Shown: in pieces, positions 25,508 to 35,807 of the stretch
Position numbering within the stretch: position 1 is the stretch's first letter
Layout of the letters: every line of letters starts with the position of its first letter
Assembly (NCBI GenBank): GCA_036877525.1
Contig: JAZGTH010000073.1
Coordinates: 1,178,001 to 1,242,000 of the forward strand
Length of the DNA stretch: 64,000 nt
Source of the DNA: Chromobotia macracanthus
Taxonomy: Eukaryota; Chordata; Actinopteri; Cypriniformes; Botiidae
Direction: 5' to 3'
The notes under the pieces: generated by a model
Seen by the model: only the letters and a program-made list of their open reading frames with translations
What the model was told of the DNA's origin: nothing
The model's database searches: none
Translations under genes and position numbers: made by a program

Positions 25508-25813
25508 GCCCAGCTAGCAATTTTAGGTTGTAAGAACACTCCTTTAATGTTTTCATTAAGTAACAAAAATGTTAAGAATGTTTCATTTTTAAACGTTGTA
25601 TTAACATTGTGTATTGATTATAAGAATGTTATTCAATATTACATTAATTCTGTAATGTTTTTAAAACTAACTACTTAAGAATAATGTTTGTGATATATGA
25701 TATGTAACATTAAAAAGTTCTACTAACGTTACTGTGAGAACATTTTGATAATTTTTAGAGAACTTTCAGCGAAAATTAGCTAACGTTCTGAGAACATTCC
25801 CTGTTAGCTAGGG
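25508..25813 (-). mobile_element. Non-autonomous DNA transposon, family A copy 2 (inverted relative to 9632)
   Basis: The left end GCCCAGCTAGCAATTTTAGG corresponds to the reverse complement of the right end of the copy at 9632-9958. The right end GTTCTGAGAACATTCCCTG plus TTAGCTAGGG corresponds to that copy's left end. About 306 bp, non-coding, and diverged internally. Confidence 0.65.
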
Positions 25814-26262
25814 AGCTTTATTGCAGTAGTATCAAACAATCATGGACAGGCTCTGTGCTCTCTTTTCTGTGTATCTACACAGATCTCAGTCCAATCAATA
25901 CTGTACTTTATGAAGAATGTTATAGAGTGGATTAAAACGTTTATTGAAAAGTCTGTGTTGAAGTATAAACATATTGGGTGGGGTGGGTATGGAGAACAGA
26001 GATAATGATTGTACTGTAAATTGCAAAAACATCTCAGCAAAATTATTTTAGCAGAAGCCAAATAATGAAGAATTAACTTTTTTAAATGAAGCAGAAGTGT
26101 TTTTTTTTATTTTATTTATTATTATTTATTTATTTATATAAAAAATTTTAAAGATTAAGACAAGTATTCAGTTATTGAACCTGAAAATATTGTTAATTAG
26201 TTCTGCTTAGCCTGGTTGAGTAGATTTTGTGTTAATGTCTTTCTTTGCTTGTATGTCTTTAG

Positions 26263-26461
26263 AGGTCGAGGAGGTGCAGCTCCACCCCCTCCACCTGGAC
26301 GAGGAGCAGCAGCACCCAGAGGAACTGTGGGTACACGCACCTCCCTCCCCACACCCACACTAGCTAGAGGAGTGTCTGCTCCCCGGGCCAGAGGAACTCC
26401 AGGAACCCCTGGATACAGACCCCCACTACTGCAGGTGCAGCACAAATCATATGAAGACTAC
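26263..26461 (+). CDS. khdrbs2: khdrbs2 exon 6: RG- and proline-rich linker
   Basis: This 199-bp exon supplies the last base of the split Arg codon and then 66 codons (about residues 205-270). It begins GRGGAAPPPPPGRGAAAPRG, continues through TVGTRTSLPTPTLARG, and ends with a Tyr-containing KSYEDY. The PPPPP stretch and the RG/ARG repeats are typical of KHDRBS linkers, which bind SH3/WW domains and undergo arginine methylation. The region is predicted to be disordered. The exon is much more G+C rich than its introns because of Pro/Gly/Arg/Ala codons. The acceptor is CTTTAG and the donor TAC|GTAAGT. An internal CAG|GTGCAG at 26434/26435 is an in-frame alternative donor that would remove the last nine residues. 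LLQVQHKSYEDY differs from the human proline-rich equivalent. Confidence 0.96.
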
Positions 26462-27288
26462 GTAAGTTAACACAGATTCAATGTGTTTACTGATGTATGT
26501 ATGTGTTTTACTTTAAAAATGGACTAAGGCATAAATGGTGGTCAAAAAATTTGATGTGCGATTTAATGTATGATCAGAGTTTGTGCCCAAAAACTCTGTT
26601 GAAAATCTTGCTTCAACACACACACACACACTCACAAAATAAAAAGGAGAAAGTAGTTCTAGTGTTAATAATGATCAACAGTATAATTATCAATTATGTT
26701 TAAGATGAACAGAAGCTTTTTGCTATTTGTAGAACAGAATGAAACCTACACATTGCAGACTCTTTGTGCTCAGGTGTGCCCAAGGTTATTTTGACAATTC
26801 TCAGCGAAGTGAACGTCAAACTCCAGCCAAATGAAAAAAGCAATATCTCGTGGATTCCATTCTCTCAGAGTTTGTGCTTAATGCAGAAGGCCTATATGTG
26901 CAGCGCTGTGGCAGATTGGTCTGTCTGCATGGGGAAATGTTAGAGTACAGACTCATTACCAGTGTGAATTGAGTTCTGCTGGGGATCCTCTGTATTACCA
27001 GAGACTTCCAAAACGTGGACATTTCTCTGTGAGTAATTGGGTCTGAGGTTCACAGGTGGAGGATGGTGGACTAAGAAATGAGCAGTTTCACAATGTAGCC
27101 TTGCCCATCCTCTGGGATCTTTTTCCATACAGATTGAGAATTCCAGAATATATTCATCATTATGTTTCTTGTAAATTATATCTAATTACAAGTGTACAAG
27201 TGTGTGTCTCACATTTCTTTGATAAAACCCTTCTGGTTTCTTTCTAAATCAAATGACATACTGATGTTATTACCAGAATTATGTAAAA

Positions 27289-27293
<5 letters not shown>

Positions 27294-27320
<27 letters not shown>
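27294..27320. repeat. (TA)n microsatellite
   Basis: About 13 consecutive TA units. Confidence 0.95.
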
Positions 27321-27326
<6 letters not shown>

Positions 27327-27428
27327 CAAAAATGTCATGGCAAGGACAATGCTAACTGTGCAAAGGATATTTCCCCAAAACCTTGAGAGTCATACACACT
27401 GATATTTGTAGTCTGTAGAAGGCAATAG

Positions 27429-27464
27429 ACACACACATATATATATGTATATATGTGTGTGTGT
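27429..27464. repeat. Compound AC-AT-GT repeat forming a long inverted repeat
   Basis: (AC)n runs into (AT)n and then (GT)n, so the 36-bp segment is almost its own reverse complement and could form a hairpin. Intronic. Confidence 0.85.
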
Positions 27465-30400
27465 TCTTTGATGGGGTCACCGTCTGCTTTGATACAAACT
27501 TAAGCTGTTATCCAGGTTTAAGATTTCTGAGAAGACACATGAATGCTTTCTGTATTGTGTGGCAATGTTCTGCTCTTTTTGCTGGTGGGGATTTGAATGC
27601 AGTTAATCACAGCTCTTGTGTACATCAGCCATGTCGTGCCAGACTGCCTCTTCCTCTCGCTCTCAGCCTAACAGCTTTACTCAGACATCACAAGTGCTCT
27701 CTCTCAAAAGACTCTTCACTTTTCTACAAACCGCTCTGTCACTCCTCTATGTTTGAGCTGCTGCCCCTTTTCTTCCCACAACATAAACAGACTTCTAAAT
27801 GTGGCCATGTCAAAAACTAGACAGAAACCAAATGAGCATTTCAACTTATTTTCCTTTACAGTTGGTCCTTTAAGATGGGAATGCTCTTGTCTCGCACTTG
27901 TCTTTATTGTGGTATTCTGTACTGTACTGCAAATTAATGTTAGTGTTTGTCACAAATGTTTTGGGCTGTTCTCACTGCACAATGGGTCACTTTATACAGT
28001 GTTAAACATTGAAATGCTGTGCCGGAAGGTATACAGTGTGACACAATGCAGTCCTCGAATGGCATTTTGTTTAGCGACAGACAACCAATCATAAATGAAA
28101 CTGTACTTCATTAAATATTCATGAGCTTTGTACAGGCACAAACTTTCACATGCTGTGTTCAGCATCTGAAATATAACTGGGATGAGAAGGAGATTTGTGT
28201 CATTTGTTTTTCATGCGTGTGTAAGCAACACAAAATCGCCTGAGTGGATTCCAATTTGTTGACATTTAAACAAGCAGTTATTAAAACAGGTCACATGCCG
28301 TGTGTAGGCTGTATTTGTCCAATAAATGTTATTGACCTCATTAATATGCAAATAAGATCACCATTCGTCTAATCAATCTCATTGACCACATAAAAAGGCA
28401 CATAACAAGGTTATCAAAGGTTTAACAAGTAGACAAATGTAATGAGTGTGAAATCTTAAAACTCAGGATTGTACACATTATTAATTACTAACAAAGGGCA
28501 AATTATGAATAGTGTGAATCATGATACAAGATAACCTCGGATTATGATTGCTTGCATTGTCTTTTAAATAATGATCAGTCAATTCTATCACAAAAGAGTA
28601 TGAAAATGAAGCACATAATGACTTTTGTACTCACAGCACACATGTGCAATTGAACTTTTTCAATTATTTATGAGCAGACCAAAAATGACTGGCCACTACT
28701 TTCACACACATACATTACAAGCTCTGTCTGAAAGCTAAAAAACTGTTAATGGTTACTATCACAATATACATTAGTTAGGGTTTATGGGCAGCTCATCTTA
28801 CACACAAAAAAGAACTAGCAGAGAAAGTGCTGCAAGAACCAACATGTCTAATTTAAAATGTTTGAAAACCAATTTAAAAAGCATAACAGATACATTCTGA
28901 GGTCAAAACTAGCCTACTTTGAAAAAATAAATGAATAGGGTCTAAGAAGCCCTTTAGTGTGCTGGATAGTATTAGCATTAACCTCTTAAACACACATTCA
29001 GATACACAGAGTCACACACCACTTCACATGCTAAGAGACGATTCAAAGTGGAGAATAGAACTGTTAAAAAGTTCACTGGCACGACTTCAAAGGAAGGTTC
29101 TCGCCACCACTGTAATTGTTTTTTTAACAATGGGCTCTTCTACACTGCTGACTTGACATTTTCTCAGGTGAACTAATTATTAAAATGGAATTCTTCATGC
29201 AGAGCTCCTTCGTTTAATAATACAGATGTACGACACACACCTCACAAAGGAGTCTAATAATTTTCTGCTCTCTGAGAGGCATGTGGAATGCCTGAAGGCC
29301 TTGCATGCTATTTCAGGTCTGGGATTCTGATAGGCAGAGACGGTTAAAAATATGGATAAGTAGCATGGAAATAATGGGAGAGGGTTTGGCTTACAGGTTA
29401 AAGTGTTTCATATATGTGAATGTTAGGCATTATGCATTCTATAATCTGCAGTACTTATTGAATCAGGGAAATAGTTGCTACAGCCATCACAGATACTTGT
29501 CGTGCATGAAATAACCCCTATTAAAATTTATTGCAACATGATTTGCAAATGCGCAGCAGTAACAGGAAACCGAACTTATGAAGGTTAGATGTAATAGCTT
29601 ACTTGCCTGTCATCAGGTCACTGAATTAGTTATTTTATTTGGGTGATCATAAAAATTTATGTATCATGTAACAAGTGCTTACGTATTCCTACACTGATGT
29701 CGCAAGATTTTTCTAGTTTATCATGCCACACATTTCTGTTGCCATAATCGCTGTGTGTGTTGCTATGTATTGTATTACTCTGTCACTCACGCCTGGGTTT
29801 CAGAATTCTATCCCAGACTTTCTTTAGCTCATAAATATTCATGTGATTGTTCTTGGGTCTCTGGAAGGGTGCCATAAAAATTTCCAATGAGCCGTCATCA
29901 TATATGAATAGACATATCAAGTATTTGCTTTACCTGTTGTTAAGGGGCAATATCCTTTGCTGAGGAGAAAAATAAAATAAAACCTGACACATAGACCATA
30001 ATTTCCTTGATTAAATTATATGTGATATTATTTGCCTGAGGCGAAGGCTTTGTAAATCTTGTCACTTCAGCATTGAAATCTTGGGCTCCTGAATACATGA
30101 TTATTTCTCTATAACTGACATTTCAGGAAATCCAGGAAGCAGCTTTTAACAGTGTTTTAAGAGAGATAACCTATGTAGTCAGTTTCTCAACCAATCAGAG
30201 TCATTCCATGGGCTAAAGTAACCACACCAACATAAAAATGTCATTTACATAACATTGTTTATCTTACAAACCATTACCAATACTAGGATGGCTCTAACCT
30301 GAATGATCTAATGATGATTATAATCAGGTTCTTTTTCCATGCAGAATATCAGTTGCACAGTGTTCTTTCTTTTTTGGTGTCCCTGCCTTGTTTTTTTATT

Positions 30401-33074
30401 TCCTCTGTCCTACAAACTGTTTAACGGAACAAAATTCTGTGTTCACCTCAAAATCCAAACCTATTAGTCACTAAACACAACAGCAGTGTTTCTTTTCCCC
30501 TTGTAAATCAAACTGATGTGCATTTGAGAAGCATTGAATCTTATTTTGATTACGTTTGAGAGAATTATATATCATTCAGTTTTACAAGAATCAGAATTGG
30601 CCATTAAATAGATGTACAGCTTAATGGATGCTGTATGTCAGTATATATCAGACCGCTTCATCCTCTCTGGCCTTAAGCCCATGTTTGCTCATACTTCAAA
30701 CAGAAATGATTAGCTCTGAAAAATCAGTAGTGACTAAGCATGTGCTAGACAAAGAGGTCTCATTCAATAAGCAGACGAAACCGCAGACAAAAAGATTTTC
30801 ACCCATCTATTTCCTGTTCTATTTTCCAATGTGGAAACATTCAGCGACTGCCCCACACACACATCAGTCACTGTCAGGAGGTGTTGGTGGTTGTCAATTG
30901 ATAATGAAGCTGAGTATTGAAGACCTTTGGCTGTCTGCTGTATTAATTACTCTACGCAGGACTCTCTACCACTTGATTTATTTCCTGTTAGCTTGCTCAA
31001 TATGACCAGAGTTAATTGCACTTTCAAATGAGTGTTGAAATGTAACGATTAAGCACCATTAACTAGAGCCTCCTCGAGTTATGAACTGTGGTTTGTAAGT
31101 GCATGTTGAAGTCAAAAAGGTCAAACCAAGGACCTTTTAAACACCACATTAGTATAATAGTAAGCGATATCCTGGCCAAATAATGTTTCATTGATGCCCA
31201 TGTGTTTTTTTCCCTTGTATTCATACTGTAAGATAAAAAATTGTTCAAACAAACAAGAAATTGATTTCTCTGCTATTCTATGTAGATAAAAAAACTATTG
31301 CATGCTTTTACTGTTAAATATTATTGTCTTCAAATGTTTTGAATATTTGTGGAATATGCTTGGCTTGGCAAATTTACTAAGTAAATTAACACTAGAAAAT
31401 GCATTCCTTTTAGACGCATTTTAAGTTTGCTCTAAACTGAGGCAGCCAAAAAGGATGCATCCTCATTTTTGAAAGTGCTAAAATGAAAGCGTCTCATTTT
31501 GCTCTTGATGGAATGACCCTATTAAATGAGTATGTCACGAACCACCTCTCAATGCTAAAATGCATTTCCTCTGAGAGCGGTTGCTAGCGTGCTAGTGTGA
31601 TTGACATGTTCTGAAATATGCCATTAAACAGTAAAATAGGCTGCGTATCTTCATACTCTGCTGCTTAAAATATGCGTAGCATTCCATCAAGAGGCCATGT
31701 TAACAAACTGGTCAATTAGTAAGAGAGGACAGATCTCTGACCTCATTACTAGCAAGAGAAAGTAATGGAAGGAAACTTCTGTGTTAGATCTCCTGAACAA
31801 CTTAATCCCTGGCATAATCCTTAACTTTAATTTAGTCTAATCCTTCTTCGTACTCATGAAACCAGAATGTTGTGTGGAATTTTAATGTCAAGGGAAACGA
31901 CAGAATCAAAATGGCTTCTTTAGCTTTCCCAGGTTTTTCTGACAGATTAGACCTAATTAAATAAGGCAAGCATCTTCAGTTAATCTATTTGAGCTCCAAA
32001 AATGGAACAGTAGATGTTACGACTTTAAGCTAATGATTCATTTGGAACTCACCCAGTAGAGGGTTACTTTAATTAATGCAATGCAATTTTAAACTTTTGT
32101 CATACATCGTTTTTCATTGCAAAGTAAAGTAGTCCATACTTTGATGCAAAACTGTGCTTTCAGAACATGATTAACACACTGTAGAAAAACAAGTTCAGAT
32201 CAAAATGTTCAGGTACGTTAAAAGCATGCTTAAAAACCAAACCATAATTATGACAATTTAAAGGAAATTTAAAGCTAGTTTCCTGTTGTTCAAATAATCT
32301 AATTATTTTATAAACACTCTTTTGGGAATATGGACCCAAATATTGATACACTCACTTACACTCCCCTGCATCACCAAAATTATGTTGACATAATGTGACA
32401 TAAACATAAACTGTGACATAAACAAAAGCCTACCGGCTATAATAAGGGATGACCATCAACACAAGACAGAACACTGTGCACTTTAAGCCAGTACACAGGG
32501 ACTTTATAGCAAAACCATGCTGTACTCTTGCTGTGAAAGCTCATTATACAGTCATTATACAGGTGCTTTTATACCTATGCGAAGAAAAGTTGCAGGTGCT
32601 CCAGGATTACCGCCAGGCCAAAATAGTCAGGTTTGATTATTTGATAGTGCTTTCTGGTGCTGATTCTAAATCAGTATGCTGCACATTCAGTGTATAGGTA
32701 GATAATTGTTCACTCTATCAATAACAGCTCTAAATAAATGCAAGAAAAAGCATACAGATGATTCATTATGAAGTTTTAATCTGTTTATTATCTCTGTTGT
32801 CAGTAATACTGTATTGACTCAGGTGTTATCCACTTGTCTTCAGATACGGCAAATGAGACAATTGTCACTTTACTCATTGATCAATATTTTCTGTTGGACA
32901 TAATTCGGCTGTGGCAGACCTACACTCTAGGAGTATATTTATTAGAGAAATCCTTTTGCAATGTAATTAAACATTGATTTTCCAACCCTAAACAATTAGA
33001 ATGCTGGTTTGAGACTGATTCAGTCCTCCGGTGTCTGCCCCTGTAATCATTCTTCTGTTTTTTTATGATTTTAG

Positions 33075-33157
33075 GGATATGATGATGGTTATGATGGGGA
33101 ATATGATGACCAGAGTTATGAGGCCTATGATGACAGTTACAACAACCAGACAAAAAG
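33075..33157 (+). CDS. khdrbs2: khdrbs2 exon 7: first tyrosine-rich segment
   Basis: This 83-bp exon encodes 27 codons (about residues 271-297) plus two bases of a split Ser codon. It begins GYDDGYDGEYDDQSYEAYDD and ends SYNNQTK. Tyrosines recur every three to five residues in an acidic setting, the arrangement that in SAM68-like proteins serves as sites for Src-family and BRK kinases. The acceptor is GATTTTAG. The donor AAAAG|GTGTAC is weak and is followed by an intron of only 133 bp, so intron definition or retention is plausible. The frame continues correctly into exon 8 (AG|T for Ser). Confidence 0.96.
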
Positions 33158-33290
33158 GTGTACATTTGTTTATTATATAACACTTATATTTTGTAACAGC
33201 ACATATTGGTGATTACATAGAAAGAATGTATTGTTTTCATACTAACCAACTGTAGAAATATCTCATGAAATATTTTTTGCCTTAATACAG
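33158..33290 (+). other. khdrbs2: khdrbs2 intron 7 (133 bp, shortest)
   Basis: A minimal-size intron with donor GTGTAC and acceptor CTTAATACAG. If retained, the frame from exon 7 runs 18 intronic codons to a TGA at 33210-33212, removing the exon 8-9 tail. Confidence 0.95.
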
Positions 33291-33349
33291 TGTCTCAGAG
33301 TATTATGAATATGGACACGGAAATAATGACGATGGCTACAACAATTATG
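33291..33349 (+). CDS. khdrbs2: khdrbs2 exon 8: second tyrosine-rich segment
   Basis: This 59-bp exon supplies the third base of a split Ser codon, 19 codons (about residues 299-317: VSEYYEYGHGNNDDGYNNY) and one base of the next codon. The EYYEYGHG motif matches the EYYDYGHG segment of KHDRBS2 as I recall it. The acceptor is TTAATACAG and the donor TATG|GTAAGC. It continues the tyrosine-rich, phosphorylatable region of exon 7. The codon it begins (G|CA) is completed in exon 9. The alternative acceptor in exon 9 would instead give G|AA. Confidence 0.96.
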
Positions 33350-35120
33350 GTAAGCAGCTGATCCACAATCCTTCTAAAGCAACATGACAATATGGATTTT
33401 CATTTAGCTCACTAGAAAAGTATTGAAATGGTAGTTTCAATCATAAACAATCTGAATAGTGCACCACAAAGGGAATCATCCTTTTCACACTGCAGTAGTT
33501 TGGTAGCAGGTGAGCTGAAACCAAGTCATGGCACATTGCCCACACTAGTAAGAACCCTCTTTTGCCTCATTTATTTTCTATATTTCTGTTAAATGTTTCA
33601 CAGCTAACACATAAGGAAAACACCTACTGGCATTTGCCAGTTGTTAAATCACCCCCTGTCCCAGAGCTCAGCAGCTGCTATCTTACCATACTAGTGTGCC
33701 CCAGGGCTGGGGTTGAGATGCACTTGAAATCATGGACCAAAGCCAGCAGAGAGCTGGAGGCATTGCTGATACCCACCAAGAGAGCCGGAATGGCCTTTCA
33801 GCCATCACTTTGCCTTTTGAACATGTGCCCTCACTGGATTACATTGATACAGGATTCCCTCTGTTCTTGGCATGGAGTCTTGTTTTCTACTGATGCCAGT
33901 TCCTCATTGTGGATGTGCTCGCTCATTTATTTTGCAGTGTGGCAAATTGTACAGCAGTGTGTCTCTGTGTGATCTGTGTGATTTGATATTTTGTCACTTT
34001 TTGACATGTAACCAAGATGTCGTTGTGTTGCAAAACATTGTGCTTGTTGTGCAATTAGAATTGTAATAAGGTGCCACAGTTAGAGATAGCTTTTGCAGTG
34101 AAGAGGAAAACCTTTTAAATTTAATGTGTGCAGGGGAGTATTGTTGGCCTGGTGGTGCTCATTACACAGAATACTGTAATGTATGGAGTTTTGGCATGAA
34201 CTATAATGGTTTTTCCTCTTTTTTCTCTGTGTGTTGTAAAAGAAACGCTCATTAGCAGCAATGAAGGTTAGGGTTCTTTGGCCTGAAGGCAGACTGATTG
34301 TTTCTTCAATGGCCCAGCGATCACATTTGGAGAACCTAATGGTGCATCGACTCCCAACACATACTGTATTTAAATGACAGCAGGGTCATACTGTGAGCTC
34401 AGCCAGGAGTTCATGCCTCATCTACTCTGCCTTTGGTAACTGATAATTAGGGCAAAGTGACATTGCGTACATTTTTCTTAAATTTATGATAAAGGAACTC
34501 ATAGAAAAGTCACAACCCTGGATAAGAGATTCATGGGGGTTTCTGAAACATACAATCTGGTCCAAAAGTTGGAGAGCACATTAAAAATCTGGAATTTAGA
34601 ATCAAATTTAAGAAATCTTAAAATATACAAACACTTAAAACAAAAACATTATGAATACAAGGAATGGTGTTATTAAAGCAAATGATAGATGTACCAAATG
34701 CTAAGAAATTCTGAAAGTCAGTTTTATTATTTAATTTTCACTCTTCATGCACACAGTTTTACGCAAATAAAATAATTAATTTGTCATGTTTTTCTAAATT
34801 AGAGAAGAAAAATATTTCACCAGTGGTCTCAGACTTTTGGATCAGTATCAATAATATCTGTAAGCTGATAAGTCAGTGCAGATTTTTTCATTTCTCAATG
34901 TTTAACCAAAAGAAAACAAAGGTTAATGTCACATGAAATTATGCCCTCAGGATATCCATCCCTAGATGATTGTCACAGCACAGTCTTTCAGCCCTTTATA
35001 GAAGCTGCACTCTTTCAAAACATCACATCATTTGTTTTATATCACCTCTTGCCTCCATCTAAAACAAATTTTAAAAATAAGCTCTGCATTTTTCTTCCTG
35101 TTTAATCACCTTCATTTTAG
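33350..35120 (+). other. khdrbs2: khdrbs2 intron 8 (1.8 kb)
   Basis: Contains a Tc1/mariner-like MITE at 34553-34845. The open frame of 136 codons at about 33562-33972 has no recognisable product and lies wholly inside this intron, so I treat it as chance. The acceptor is TTCATTTTAGCAG, a tandem NAGNAG. Confidence 0.9.
34553..34845 (-). mobile_element. Tc1/mariner-like MITE flanked by TA
   Basis: The left end CAATCTGGTCCAAAAGTTGG and the right end, read on the minus strand, CTGATCCAAAAGTCTGAGAC, are inverted repeats sharing TCCAAAAGT and GAG.CCAC. The element is flanked by TA on both sides. The interior (293 bp, no transposase) contains TTTCAGAATTTCTTAGCATT on the minus strand, shared with the copy at 37943. 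Confidence 0.7.
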
Positions 35121-35218
35121 CAGAAGAGGACTGGATATCATCGCGGCCCAGCCTCAAAGCTCCAGCATCCAGACTCACTCGAGGGGGCTACAGAGACCAC
35201 CCCTATGGTAGATATTAA
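35121..35218 (+). CDS. khdrbs2: khdrbs2 exon 9: C-terminal tail and stop codon
   Basis: The coding part of the last exon completes an Ala codon, adds 31 residues (about 319-349) and ends in TAA at 35216-35218. It begins EEDWISSRPSLKAPASRL and ends TRGGYRDHPYGRY. The RGGYR.HPYGRY terminus is nearly invariant across KHDRBS proteins and corresponds to the C-terminal nuclear localisation signal of SAM68. The acceptor is TTTTAG|CAG|AAG: use of the first AG gives YAEEDW and use of the second gives YEEDW. I annotated the first because human KHDRBS2 has YAPEEW at this place (recalled). The 3' untranslated region follows without a further intron. Confidence 0.97.
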
Positions 35219-35552
35219 AGGTGCTCCCGAGCATGTGGCTTCCACACAATGGCAACCTAATTTACTTAACAACCTAAACAAGGTTTTTCTTAATTAATAG
35301 GTTATGTTTTTAAAATCACCCAAACCAAGGACTAAACTCTACAAGGTCCTTCCTTTTAAACTGAAATTGTGGACTTCTTTGTAAGATCACTTTACAAACA
35401 ATAGTTACAATTGAATTAAGTATTTTTTGTCATGGAATGCTCCTTCCTTTAGTTTTCCATTGTTTGTCCCCCAAATGTAAAGCATGGAGTTAGCTACAGT
35501 ACACACTTATGTCAAAGCAAAAATGTCTTCACCACAGTGAAGAAACTCACAT

Positions 35553-35560
35553 TGTACATA
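35553..35560 (+). promoter_or_regulatory. Pumilio response element in 3' UTR (site 1)
   Basis: An exact match TGTACATA to the UGUANAUA Pumilio consensus, 335 bases after the stop codon. Confidence 0.45.
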
Positions 35561-35702
35561 ACATCTTTCTTAATACTTCTTGATTTGATGATGGCAAATA
35601 CTGAGTTTGTATATTTAATTTTGATATCAGTATTGGGTTTGAAAGCTATTGGTTATGTAAGTAGCCACATACAAGTGCTTTGCTTTGTGTGTAGCTTGTA
35701 TT

Positions 35703-35710
35703 TGTACATA
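35703..35710 (+). promoter_or_regulatory. Pumilio response element in 3' UTR (site 2)
   Basis: A second exact TGTACATA, 8 bases before the first AATAAA. Confidence 0.45.
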
Positions 35711-35718
35711 AAAAATGT

Positions 35719-35724
35719 AATAAA
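35719..35724 (+). terminator. khdrbs2: Polyadenylation signal AATAAA (proximal, khdrbs2)
   Basis: The first canonical AATAAA after the stop codon, 501 bases downstream. Confidence 0.6.
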
Positions 35725-35801
35725 AAGGATGTAAAGCGCCTTGTGCAAGCTTCTCTAAATAGGTGATGATAATTGTTAAACATGTGTTGCTATAATTTGT
35801 T

Positions 35802-35807
35802 AATAAA
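35802..35807 (+). terminator. khdrbs2: Polyadenylation signal AATAAA (distal, khdrbs2)
   Basis: AATAAA followed within 30 bases by a G/T-rich stretch (GGTGGGATCATTTTTGT), the usual downstream element. A third AATAAA lies at 36102-36107. Confidence 0.6.

Larger units (their letters stand above)
23965..26262 (+). other. khdrbs2: khdrbs2 intron 5 (2.3 kb)
   Basis: Contains a hAT-like element with 8-bp duplications (24075-24370), a fragment of a TTAA-type MITE (24403-24434) and an inverted copy of the family A MITE (25508-25813). An A/T-rich simple stretch occupies about 26100-26150. The acceptor before exon 6 is TGTATGTCTTTAG. Confidence 0.9.
26462..33074 (+). other. khdrbs2: khdrbs2 intron 6 (6.6 kb)
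   Basis: No supported exon. Visible elements are a short CA run near 26616-26632, a TA microsatellite at 27294, and a near-palindromic AC/AT/GT repeat at 27429. The remainder to 33074 is AT-rich intron in which I recognise nothing. The acceptor before exon 7 is TTTTTTTATGATTTTAG. Confidence 0.9.

Noticed and set aside
33562..33972. 136-codon open frame within khdrbs2 intron 8
   Set aside because: No recognisable protein and no exon-like boundaries in phase. It lies inside a clearly defined intron. One or so frames of this length is expected by chance in the window.
6749..35218. KHDRBS3 (SLM-2) or KHDRBS1 (SAM68) as the identity of the gene
   Set aside because: YAHLS, PPGEAYSRM, FLVPDYNDEIRQEQLRELSYLNG and the KH-flanking residues fit KHDRBS2 as recalled. 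KHDRBS3 differs at each of these, and SAM68 has a much longer N-terminus and different linkers.
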